From Lachnospiraceae bacterium AM48-27BH (GTDB taxonomy: Bacteria; Bacillota; Clostridia; Lachnospirales; Lachnospiraceae): 60,956 bases of DNA. The stretch is taken from the NCBI GenBank assembly GCA_003478355.1, contig QUFC01000020.1, positions 1-60,956 of the forward strand, written 5' to 3'. Numbering within the stretch: the first letter of the stretch is position 1; each line of letters starts with the position of its first letter. The position numbers and the translations under genes are program-made. Below are positions 1 to 7,405 of the stretch, piece after piece. The notes under the pieces are model-generated. The model did not search any database, was not told where the DNA came from, and saw nothing but the letters and a program-made list of their open reading frames with translations.

Positions 1-77
1 ACCTTCTTTCGTAAATGTTGCAAATGTTTGTTTTGGCACTTTCATTATACAACACATGGAATCGAGGTGTCTTTCTT

Positions 78-323
78 TTATGCAAAATCACGAACTTGCT
101 CATTTATAGCAGAATCATTATTTACAATATTCCCTTTCAAAAAAGTTGCCATAGATATTTTAAGCGCAAATGCTCTAATAGTATCATAAGGAAGAAGCGT
201 ATGCGTATCTCCCGTCTTTTCTCTGACATGATGGTAAGCTCCTTTCCATTCCTGGAATGAGCCTTGATACGCCATACATAGATTATACCGCGTTTTCGGC
301 CCATTGTCAGCCGTCATTCTCAA
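78..323 (-). CDS. Small hypothetical protein coupled to the upstream 32-aa ORF
   Basis: This 81-codon frame starts at a TTG whose bases overlap the TGA stop of the preceding small ORF (320-418). That is a classic translational-coupling arrangement. An internal ATG two codons later is the alternative start. The protein is basic to neutral, has no membrane segment and matches no family I recognise. No separate Shine-Dalgarno is visible, so expression would depend on the upstream ORF. Its place at the window edge beside a stretch without genes suggests accessory or mobile-element DNA, but that is inference. Confidence 0.4.
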   Translation of the reverse strand: MRMTADNGPKTRYNLCMAYQGSFQEWKGAYHHVREKTGDTHTLLPYDTIRAFALKISMATFLKGNIVNNDSAINEQVRDFA

Positions 324-418
324 ATAACCTCCAGCGAATCGATCACCTTCTCAAACTGTTTCCGTTTGATCTGGAGCCGGTTGCCGTTCACAATGAGCCA
401 TCCCGCGTTCGTGTTCAT
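320..418 (-). CDS. 32-aa hypothetical small protein
   Basis: A 32-codon ORF starts at ATG 418 and is preceded, reading on the minus strand, by a strong AGGAGGTG Shine-Dalgarno at proper spacing. It begins [12 protein letters not shown] and ends in a Lys/Arg-rich helix-like stretch ([16 protein letters not shown]). Small basic proteins like this are common in conjugative elements of gut Clostridia, but I cannot name the family. The ORF runs into the next one by a TTGA overlap. The strong RBS is the main evidence that it is real. Confidence 0.5.
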   Translation of the reverse strand: MNTNAGWLIVNGNRLQIKRKQFEKVIDSLEVI

Positions 419-832
419 AAAATACAACACCTCCTGATTACAATGTAACGTCCCCCTTTCAAGAGGACGGTGTTGATTAAGGGAGGCAGGTCATTACTTC
501 CGCCTTCGCCCACTACTCGTCTGCCGGGGAGCGGCACCGGGGAAACAGAAAAACGCCCGGACAGTACAAAGCTGTACGAGCGCAAAAAGCACGATATTCA
601 GTTAAGTTCTGACAATTTTCGCAACCATAGTTAGGCTGCCCCTGTTGGGCGGTCTGGATTTTTTTGACTGTTGCGAGAACATCGTCAGAATTTGTCGTCT
701 GCCCGGCTGGATCATGTGCGGCTTCCTCCTAAAAACCGCCATAAGTGCCAGCGTCAGCGCGTCATTTATGGTTCTTTAGTTTTCATAACGTTATTCGTGT
801 TGAATCCAATAATCGCTCCACCTACGTTCTGG
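419..832. other. Stretch of about 410 bp without a recognisable gene
   Basis: No ORF with a convincing ribosome binding site or family signature was found on either strand. There are short inverted repeats (CGTCC/GGACG near 449-470, GTAC/GTAC near 570-585, GCCC/GGGC near 637-652), none with the shape of a full terminator. The stretch is somewhat GC-rich and could be a remnant of a mobile element. Nothing else can be supported. Confidence 0.4.
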
Positions 833-1033
833 TTATGGCACAGACGACTGGTTTTGTACTGCGTTGACGAAAAGAACAGTCAGACCGATATAACAGGCGA
901 GAGCCAATGCGACCAGAGATAAGAGTGCAATACAGGCGATGCACAACATTCTCTTTTTCTGCAGGCAGACAGATACTGCTGCGATACCTATAAGAACAAT
1001 CAGAAAAAGTAACACAGCAGCACCCAGCGTCAT
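833..1033 (-). CDS. Small two-helix membrane protein
   Basis: A 66-aa protein almost entirely made of two hydrophobic helices (about residues 4-22 and 31-56), separated by a short Lys/Arg/Cys stretch (CLQKKRM). The ATG overlaps the stop of the upstream DUF3137 gene by four bases (ATGA), so it is the last, translationally coupled gene of the operon. No family is recognised. The charge pattern predicts a cytoplasmic loop between two membrane helices. A role as accessory subunit to the DUF3137/LemA proteins is a guess from position only. Confidence 0.6.
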   Translation of the reverse strand: MTLGAAVLLFLIVLIGIAAVSVCLQKKRMLCIACIALLSLVALALACYIGLTVLFVNAVQNQSSVP

Positions 1034-1935
1034 ATAGAATCCTCCTTCTTGTAAAGGGTATCTGCTAACTGGAGTTCATCAATGATACTTGTAAACCAAC
1101 GTAATTCTCCCAGAAACTTGTTCCGCAATGACTCAATATTTACCTTGCTGCCACCCAACTCAAAGAAGTCGCGTCCGGTCTGGACAGCGATATGCAGCTT
1201 GCCGCCGCGCAGAAATCTCATATAGACCGTTCCACCGCTTTTTTCAGACATAGTGAGGATATATTCCATCATGTGAGGCGTAAGGATGTAGTATGCCTCC
1301 TGCGGATTCTGGGCGTTTACAAAAAATTGCCTGTTGAACCGTTCATTTTCCATCTTGACATTGCCGCTGATGGATACCCCGTAGGATTTTTTTGATTTAC
1401 CGGAGATATGTACCTCACCGGAAAGTTCTTTTCCAAAGTCGCAAATTAACCACTGACCCCGAAAAACCGTATTTTCACTTCTGTCTACATTTCCTTCAGC
1501 ATCGGTGATTTCTTCCGCATTGATAAGTTCGACATCACTCAGTTCAATGTTCAGTCCCCGATAGGTGGCCTTAATATAATCGCTGCCCCGAAGTTTATCA
1601 TAGCGGAAGGGAAACACCATGCCTGCGCTGCTGATAGAGGAAATTTTGCCAAATGGATTGTACTCGACCGTTTCAAATACCTCGCCCAGCACATCGTTTA
1701 TCACATTGCTGCCAAGTGTCTTTTTCAGTGCCTCGCTGTGCTTGGCAAGCTGATAACCGAACACGAACGTGAGCACAAGGCAGACAATAGCAATGGGGGT
1801 CAGATTCGCGGCTAACAGCAGAATTGCCGCTATACCGAAAGCGTAGGTAATGAACTTAGAGCGCGTAGCCGCGCTGCGGTGTCTGCGGAGCATCTTTTCC
1901 AGCTGTTCATTTGTCATATTCTGTTTTTCTTCCAT
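1030..1935 (-). CDS. DUF3137-family membrane protein
   Basis: A 301-aa protein with a short charged N-terminus, a membrane hairpin (about residues 28-60) and a long soluble domain with the DUF3137 look: a YNPFGKISS stretch, GSDYIKATYRGLNIELSDVEL, and a C-terminal strand-rich half ending in LGELRWFTSIIDEL. The function of the family is unknown; members usually sit beside LemA, as here. The ATG at 1935 follows AGGAGAAAG. The gene starts 17 nt after LemA and overlaps the next gene by four bases, so co-translation is likely. A second, divergent copy of the family lies upstream of lemA (2502-3358). Confidence 0.8.
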   Translation of the reverse strand: MEEKQNMTNEQLEKMLRRHRSAATRSKFITYAFGIAAILLLAANLTPIAIVCLVLTFVFGYQLAKHSEALKKTLGSNVINDVLGEVFETVEYNPFGKISSISSAGMVFPFRYDKLRGSDYIKATYRGLNIELSDVELINAEEITDAEGNVDRSENTVFRGQWLICDFGKELSGEVHISGKSKKSYGVSISGNVKMENERFNRQFFVNAQNPQEAYYILTPHMMEYILTMSEKSGGTVYMRFLRGGKLHIAVQTGRDFFELGGSKVNIESLRNKFLGELRWFTSIIDELQLADTLYKKEDSI

Positions 1936-1952
1936 AATACTTTCTCCTTTTG

Positions 1953-2486
1953 TCAGAACATCATCTTCACATCTTCCCGCTTTGTTTCATCGGCAGCGAA
2001 AAACTCTTTGGGTTGACGACTGCCCGCCAGCAGCTTGGCCGGGAACATGGCAATGGCCGTGTTGTAGGCGGTAACATTCGTGTTGTAGAGCCTCCGTGCC
2101 GCCTGTAGATGTTCTTCTGCGTCTCGGATACCCCGTTGTAGTTCAGCAAATGCCTCGCTGGATTGAAGTTCGGGGTATCCCTCCGCCACAGCGAATAATC
2201 TATCGCTTAAAGTGTCCATCTGCTGTTTCGCAGCGTTCATCTCCCCCACGCTCATGCCACGGCGCAGCGTGGCAACCTTGGTAAACAGTTCGTTTTCGTG
2301 TTTCATATAGCCCTTGGCTGTATCGAACATTTTCGTGAGCATATCATATCGCTTGGTGAGTGCCACCTCCACGCCGGAGAGTCCTTCCTGTACACGAATC
2401 TCTTTTTTCCTGAACCCGTTGACCGTACTGACACACCAGAAGACGATCAGAAGAATAATAATTAAAATACAAATTATGCCAGACAT
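1953..2486 (-). CDS. lemA: LemA family protein
   Basis: A 177-aa protein with one N-terminal membrane anchor (residues 3-22) followed by the long helical LemA domain: the VEVALTKRYDML heptads, a middle helical pair, and the conserved YNTNVTAYNTAI segment with FPAKLLA near the C-terminus. LemA proteins form a helical bundle outside or at the membrane; their molecular role is unsettled. The start ATG has GAAAGGGG at good spacing. It lies between two DUF3137 genes with gaps of 15-17 nt, so all three are probably made together. Length matches the family. Confidence 0.9.
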   Translation of the reverse strand: MSGIICILIIILLIVFWCVSTVNGFRKKEIRVQEGLSGVEVALTKRYDMLTKMFDTAKGYMKHENELFTKVATLRRGMSVGEMNAAKQQMDTLSDRLFAVAEGYPELQSSEAFAELQRGIRDAEEHLQAARRLYNTNVTAYNTAIAMFPAKLLAGSRQPKEFFAADETKREDVKMMF

Positions 2487-2501
2487 CTTATTGCCCCTTT
2501 C

Positions 2502-3358
2502 TCATTCCGGCCCTGCAAAGAGAGCTGTATTTTTCAGCAGAAGATCAAGCGCCCTGCCCATTTCCAGCAAGGATGCGATATAGCTTCTCCGTACTGCATC
2601 AAGGTCGCTTAAGTCAACATCACTGGCAACCGTCGCAAACCCGTAATCTGTTTCAATTGCCAGCGAGAAGATATTGCCCTTCCAGTGGAATTTCAGAATC
2701 CGTCCCTCCACGCTTTGTTCAAAAGCATTTATCATTTCCATAAACTGAGGGTTATTTTCCATCCGTGTGTCGGCAAAGATAGGAGATGGTGCGGTATCGC
2801 TTGTCCTGCATCGCAGGACAAGCCCTTTGAATACCATATCCCGCCAGGTTCCCAGTCCATCGCGGACATTCCCCCGCTCATACACATGGTTCAACCGTAC
2901 ATTTGCGGCAGAAAAGTAGATGCCGCGATGGCAGCCTTCATGGAGATTCTCAATTTCGCATTCCTCCCACTGACCATCCAGCAGGCAGAGTTCTTTCATA
3001 AGCGGCTGATCAATATGCATTTCCGGTGTATGCAGATCCGGGCCGAATGCCTTTTCCAGCTCTGCCTGAAAAACATTCCCATTTGTTCCTGCATCAACCT
3101 CTTGATTTTTTTCTGGGCGCTGCCGTTAAGAAACAGCACACAACAGATACCTCCGAAGAACAGCACCGTCACAAGGATCGCCTTGAGCGCCGTATGATGT
3201 ACGGTAAAAAATGAGATCACGCCGCCTGCTATACTAATCAGGCCGACGCGCAGCCAGGTGCGCGCCTGCTTCTGGTAACGGCCCAGTTGTCTGGAAAGCT
3301 CCGCATCGCCGGGTGTTTCCGTGCTAATCGTGTGAAGTATCGCTCTGTTTCTTTCCAT
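2502..3358 (-). CDS. DUF3137-family protein, frame broken near 3078
   Basis: Two overlapping frames make one gene. The first frame (from ATG 3358 after GGAGCAGGA) gives an N-terminal cytoplasmic segment, two membrane helices and a basic stretch ending QEQMG. The second frame supplies NVFQAELEKAFG and the DUF3137 soluble domain to the stop at 2502. One extra base in the CCC run near 3078-3080 (GGG on the coding strand) joins them into 285 aa. The join then reads NV-x5-L/E-F as in the intact paralogue at 1030-1935, which supports a single missing base. As given, the product would be truncated. See the finding on repeated G/C-run frameshifts. Confidence 0.65.
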
Positions 3359-3372
3359 ATTCCTGCTCCACT

Positions 3373-4730
3373 TTAATAACATATGCTGAAATACAGCGCA
3401 CTGTACGGGTCAACCGTATCAAGATTCATAATGCTTGCTTCGGGTGAAATGCTGTCAAGCTGCATTCTCTTGGCGCAATCTTTATAATTGTCCGGCTGTA
3501 CTTCTGCGGCGAAGATGATGCCGTCATATCCTCGGGCAAGTAGACAATATAGCTCTTTGTCAAAACCATGTCCCAATCGCCCACATCGTACGTCCAATCT
3601 GTAGAATAGGCGAATTCAATCAGATAGCTGTTGCCTTTCCAACTTACGGTATGGAGATAATAGTTTTCACCACGATTGCTGTTGTCATAGGCGGAAGCAG
3701 CAGTCAGCCACATACCGGTGTTAAAGTCGTACAACTCGCTGCTGGTAACGGTGAAATACTGCTGGTCAAAATACGGAATCGAACTTTCCGGGATATAACA
3801 AATAGCATCAAATTGAATTTCTCTGATTCCGTCATGGGTATAGTCGGCATTTTTTATGACCTCCCAATAACAGTCATCCCTGCTGTAACCGTCTCCAAGG
3901 CCGGAGTAATTACAAACGCCATCCTCCAGAAGAAAAGTGCCCATGTCCATTGCGGCATTGATCTCAAGCCCATTTCGGGTAAAATAAGGGACACTTGACT
4001 GGATTGCCTCCACAGGAAAGAGTGAGCCATCATTCGCAATGTCTATCAGATCACCGCTCACTGTACGGTCAAGTTGAAGCACATCTCCACTGCCATCAAA
4101 ATGAAGTGTCACACCAGTTTCATCTGCCCATAGAGTACCAGATTCAATCACTTCATCCTGGTCGTTCACAAATTCCCATGTTGCATCTTCATGGATACGC
4201 AACCAAAGATTTTCATCCAGATACTCCCAAAGGCCGACATATTCATCAAGGTTACTGTTGTCAATCGCTTCGGCAGTATCGTCTTCGCTGATCGTAACCG
4301 ATGAGAGGTCTTTCCGAAAGACATATCTCTCTGCCGAATCCCAAATCCAGATTAACTCTGTGATATCACCGTTTTCGTGGATAAAGCTGACCAACACATC
4401 GCTTTCCCCGTCGCCGTCCATATCGTCAAAGGAAATGGCGTTAAAAGCCTGTTCCGCATCGGGAATGTTCACAGGGAAGGAAACGCTGTCAAACAAAATC
4501 TGTTCTGCCTTATCACGGTAGAAGGCTGCGCTTTCGGGACTGACAGTAACCAGTACATCCACGCTTCCCTCATTGGTGTGCGTAATCGTGCCGCTGCCGA
4601 CCACCACGCCGCTGTTGCGCCAGTCATCGCCTGCCCCTTCCGTGTCTGTATCGGAGCTGCCACAGGCAGAAAGACTTAAACACAGAACCGTTGCCAGCAG
4701 AAGATCAAAAATTTTTTTTAATCTCACCAT
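3373..4730 (-). CDS. Acidic lipoprotein with FG-GAP-like and lipocalin-like segments, frame broken near 3530
   Basis: From ATG 4730 (GGGAGGG RBS) the protein begins with a lipoprotein signal ending LSLSACGSS. It then has a domain shared with the lipoprotein at 6615-7061 (DDWRxxGVV, DVLV, AAFYxD, LFDxV) that contains a calcium-loop-like DMDGDGESD. A GLWEYLDENLWLRI segment resembling the neighbour at 4756 follows, then a 150-residue unknown C-terminal domain. As sequenced, the frame runs to a stop at 3426 with an unrelated tail. Adding one C in the CC at 3530-3531 instead continues the domain (EGYDGIIFAAEVQPDNYK) to a stop at 3373, giving 452 aa. Probably an exported, membrane-anchored protein; function unknown. 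Confidence 0.65.
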
Positions 4731-4755
4731 ATTCGTCACCCTCCCTTTCCCACGA

Positions 4756-5619
4756 TCATTCCATCAAATAGTAAGCACCTTCATCTCCCCAAACCAGAAC
4801 ATCATCATCGAATTCAAATACACGGATAGAAACGCCGTCGTACATTGTAGAATCCGCATAATAAGTGCTTGCTTCATCGGTAGAATAAGTAAAGATGCCG
4901 CAGTCCATCTCCGTTGCCTCAGCATCTCCAGGAGCGCGCTGGTAATAGCTCCAGTTGCCGTCTCCGTCAATCACAATGTAAGTCTCAGACGAGAGATTAC
5001 CATCGTAGTACCAGACACCCTCAAATTCAGAAACATTGCGCTGATAGAGTTTGGAATTCCAACTATAAAATTCATTTCCGCCGTCATTAGGATAAGATTC
5101 ATCGTCTTCTGTCAGGCGGTAATCATTTTCCGGCTGATCGCCATCGTGATCCCCTCCGCCATCGTCATACCAGATATATTCCATCCCATCGCCATAGTTA
5201 AAATAGCCATAGGTGGAGATATAAAGCCGCCCGCTATCCTCAAGCGCAAAACGGCCGCCAGAGCCATCCTGATAGTTATAAGCATAAATGCTTTCCCACT
5301 CCGGCTCGTACTGGAGATAGCCATCCGCGATCACGTCGCCGCCGAGATAAAGCGTCCAGTTGCCCTCGGCATCAATTTCCAGATAATCGTAATCATTGTC
5401 CGTCTCGCCCAGCCAGATACCCTCGAAGTCACTGAAATCGTTCACCGTATCCTCATTGAGGTCGCCGCCAAGGCCCTCATTGGGATCATCCTGCGGCGAA
5501 ACAATTTCTTCCATGTCTCCCATGCCCGCTGTTTCCGCTGTCTCTCCTCCGCAGGCTGTGAACAGCAGAACCAGAGCCAACATCAGCATCATTAAAATCG
5601 TAGTACATTTTTTCTTCAT
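4756..5619 (-). CDS. Asp/Gly-rich lipoprotein with two lipocalin-like repeats
   Basis: ATG 5619 follows AGGAGGACAAT. The precursor has a Lys-rich start, a hydrophobic signal and a lipobox LLFTACGG. The mature part is strongly acidic. It holds two related segments: FEGIWLGETDNDYDYLEIDA followed by GNWTLY, and FEGVWYYDGNLSSETYIVID followed by GNWSYY. A low-complexity Asp/Gly/Glu linker (around residues 145-185) separates them. The repeats resemble the GLWEYL segment of the lipoprotein at 3373-4730, so the genes share modules. No catalytic motif is visible. Probably binds a ligand or metal at the outer face of the membrane; unproven. Confidence 0.7.
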   Translation of the reverse strand: MKKKCTTILMMLMLALVLLFTACGGETAETAGMGDMEEIVSPQDDPNEGLGGDLNEDTVNDFSDFEGIWLGETDNDYDYLEIDAEGNWTLYLGGDVIADGYLQYEPEWESIYAYNYQDGSGGRFALEDSGRLYISTYGYFNYGDGMEYIWYDDGGGDHDGDQPENDYRLTEDDESYPNDGGNEFYSWNSKLYQRNVSEFEGVWYYDGNLSSETYIVIDGDGNWSYYQRAPGDAEATEMDCGIFTYSTDEASTYYADSTMYDGVSIRVFEFDDDVLVWGDEGAYYLME

Positions 5620-5629
5620 ATTGTCCTCC

Positions 5630-6592
5630 TTATTCTCCGTCAGACAAATACAGTCCGGCAAAAATGTCCTGATAGATTTCTTCCATATCTTCTGCAGCAT
5701 CTATGGCGGTGCAAAATCCATACAGGTAGGTATAAAAATCTGTATCCATGGCAAAGACGGTCCATTCCTTTGTATCCTCATTTGCTCCGGCGGTGTATTC
5801 CACGATATAGACCGGGTAAGTGAAATTCGCAGTGAGATCGGTATCCTGGGAAACAGACACAACTTCATAAAGGTCGGAATCTCCAAGATTCAGGGCACAT
5901 CCTACCAGATAGTTTTCCAGCTCCTTCATATCCGTGTCCGCGTCTTTCGCAAAGACCGTATTAACGATGATTGTCATACCATCCTCGGTGGCATCCGCGT
6001 AGTAATATGTGCCGTCCGCATAATTCTCGCTCTCCAGATTTTCCATATTGGTAAACGGAAGCCCTCCGCCCATCAAGACCGGAACAGTCCCGCCGTCTGC
6101 GGCATCATTTTCCGGGATCAGGTCTCCACGCCCATCGTCCTGCTGCTCATAGAACTCCATTATTTTTTGATCGTATTCCGCCGCATCATAACCGGTGTCC
6201 ATGAACATGGCAACGCTAATGTCCGGCGGCGCAAGGATTAAATAATCGCCGTTATCAAAGAATGTGGGGTTTTGCGGATCATAGTCCGGATTAACTGGTT
6301 CGCCATCTTCTCCATAGAACTGAATGTTAAAACCATCGTTTGTCAGTTCCGCTTCAGTGAACTCGCCCAGGTCAATATCCGCACTTTCTTCCTCCTCCAG
6401 AGTCGTTTCAATGCGGTTAGCTCCCCAGTCCTCATCCGACGCCAGACTGATGCGAATATCTGAAATCGGATAGGTCGTGCGGTTTACCACAGTAATCTGC
6501 ATGGGCCATTTCTTTTCTCCACAGCCTGCCAGCAAGGCGAAGCTCAGTGCCGCGAGCATCAATAGGCTTAATCGTTTTTTCCAGTTTTTCAT
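5630..6592 (-). CDS. Putative lipoprotein, unknown family
   Basis: The open frame extends much farther upstream, but the real start is ATG 6592. It follows GGAGGACAAC and opens a signal peptide ending FALLAGCGEKK (lipobox LAGC). The 320-aa precursor has an Ig-like N-terminal part (ITVVNRTTYPISDIRISLA), an acidic middle, and a C-terminal half resembling small lipoproteins that measure stress or ligand in Firmicutes (ENYADGTYYYADATEDGMTIIVNT). No enzyme motif is seen. It is spaced 10 nt from the next gene and 22 nt from the previous one, inside the operon run by the LuxR regulator. Confidence 0.7.
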   Translation of the reverse strand: MKNWKKRLSLLMLAALSFALLAGCGEKKWPMQITVVNRTTYPISDIRISLASDEDWGANRIETTLEEEESADIDLGEFTEAELTNDGFNIQFYGEDGEPVNPDYDPQNPTFFDNGDYLILAPPDISVAMFMDTGYDAAEYDQKIMEFYEQQDDGRGDLIPENDAADGGTVPVLMGGGLPFTNMENLESENYADGTYYYADATEDGMTIIVNTVFAKDADTDMKELENYLVGCALNLGDSDLYEVVSVSQDTDLTANFTYPVYIVEYTAGANEDTKEWTVFAMDTDFYTYLYGFCTAIDAAEDMEEIYQDIFAGLYLSDGE

Positions 6593-6614
6593 GTTGTCCT
6601 CCTTTTCCTTTCCA

Positions 6615-7061
6615 TCAATTTTCCTCCGATTGGAACACGAAGCCTTCTGTATCTGCGTCCCAGAACCAGACCATCCGCGTGACGTTACCGTTCTCATCAA
6701 ACACCATGGCCACATCGCTGTTTCCATCATCGTTGCGGTCAGCAAAGTCGATACTTTGGTAGCTCTCCCATGGATTACCCTGAATAGCCGTGGGATACTC
6801 CACAAAATCAAACAGCACTTGATCTTCCGAGTCGTAGTAGAATGCGGCGTCCTCTGCATGGATGCACACCAGAACATCAATGTCCTCGCCGCTGCGGGTG
6901 ATGATACCGCTGTCACGAACAACACCGGTCACGCGCCAGTCATCGCCAACCACCTCGTCGAGGTAATGCTCATCATCCATCGCATTACCGCAGGCGGTCA
7001 GGCTTAGACACTGAGACAGCACCAAAGCAAGGACGAATAGCTTTCTTATCGTTCTCTGCAT
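6615..7061 (-). CDS. Short lipoprotein sharing the N-terminal domain of its neighbour
   Basis: A 148-aa precursor from ATG 7061 (GAAGGAG RBS) with a signal peptide and lipobox SLTACGNA. The mature domain aligns by eye with residues 35-150 of the lipoprotein at 3373-4730: DDWRVTGVV, DVLV, AAFYYDSEDQVLFDFV, a calcium-loop-like DRNDDGNSD, and a closing FVF. This makes it a stand-alone copy of that module, so a duplication within the operon is likely. The FG-GAP-like Asp loop suggests metal binding. Function unknown. Confidence 0.7.
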   Translation of the reverse strand: MQRTIRKLFVLALVLSQCLSLTACGNAMDDEHYLDEVVGDDWRVTGVVRDSGIITRSGEDIDVLVCIHAEDAAFYYDSEDQVLFDFVEYPTAIQGNPWESYQSIDFADRNDDGNSDVAMVFDENGNVTRMVWFWDADTEGFVFQSEEN

Positions 7062-7090
7062 TGCTCTTTTCTCCTTCCGCAGCTGATCTG

Positions 7091-7329
7091 TTAATGTTCC
7101 TGCTCTGCCATTGACAAGATTTCATCATGGCTCAATTCCACATTTCCGAAACGGATAAAAATGCCGTTCGTTACAGCACTGTTCCATGTCTGTAAATCGG
7201 CAAGAGGCCGAAAGCGGAATTTATCCAAATAAGGCTTCATATCCAGAAGCAACCGACTGCCGGAAACAAAGTCGACTTGTAAAATATACTGCCTAGCGGC
7301 TTTACTGCTGAAATGTATCTTCGTTCCAT
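7091..7329 (-). CDS. DUF2442 family protein, frame broken near 7292
   Basis: ATG 7329 follows AAGGAGGAAAC and reads MERRYISAVKPLG before losing the frame. The rest (QYILQVDFVSGSRLLLDMKPYL ... FGNVELSHDEIL, shown in parts) is in another frame to the stop at 7091. One extra base in the CC at 7292-7293 joins them into a 79-aa protein of normal DUF2442 size and motif order (DVKPYL-like LLLDMKPYL; the C-terminal VELSHDEIL). DUF2442 proteins are small, of unknown function, sometimes paired with toxin-antitoxin or regulatory genes. It is the first gene after the hairpin that follows the LuxR gene. Confidence 0.6.
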
Positions 7330-7342
7330 GTAGTTTCCTCCT

Positions 7343-7377
7343 TATAAAAAATCCACCGTACAAATATTGTACGGTGG
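7343..7377 (-). terminator. Rho-independent terminator or attenuator after the LuxR gene
   Basis: A perfect 11-bp stem (CCACCGTACAA / TTGTACGGTGG) with a 3-nt loop lies at 7353-7377. On the minus strand it is followed by a run of six Ts. It sits between the LuxR stop (7406) and the DUF2442 start, so it may limit read-through from the regulator gene into the lipoprotein genes. Confidence 0.8.
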
Positions 7378-7405
7378 AGCAAAGAAGATAACTATTAACC
7401 AAAGG

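Noticed and set aside
671..922. 83-codon plus-strand frame near the left edge
   Set aside because: No RBS, no family pattern and it runs antisense into the small membrane protein gene.
4573..5595. 340-codon plus-strand frame opposite the lipoprotein genes
   Set aside because: An antisense open frame caused by the Asp/Gly-rich codons of the minus-strand lipoproteins; Ile/Val-rich nonsense with no start signal.
6593..6925. Long N-terminal extension of the lipoprotein at 5630-6592
   Set aside because: It overlaps the neighbouring lipoprotein in another frame. The lipoprotein signal starts exactly at ATG 6592 behind GGAGGACAAC.
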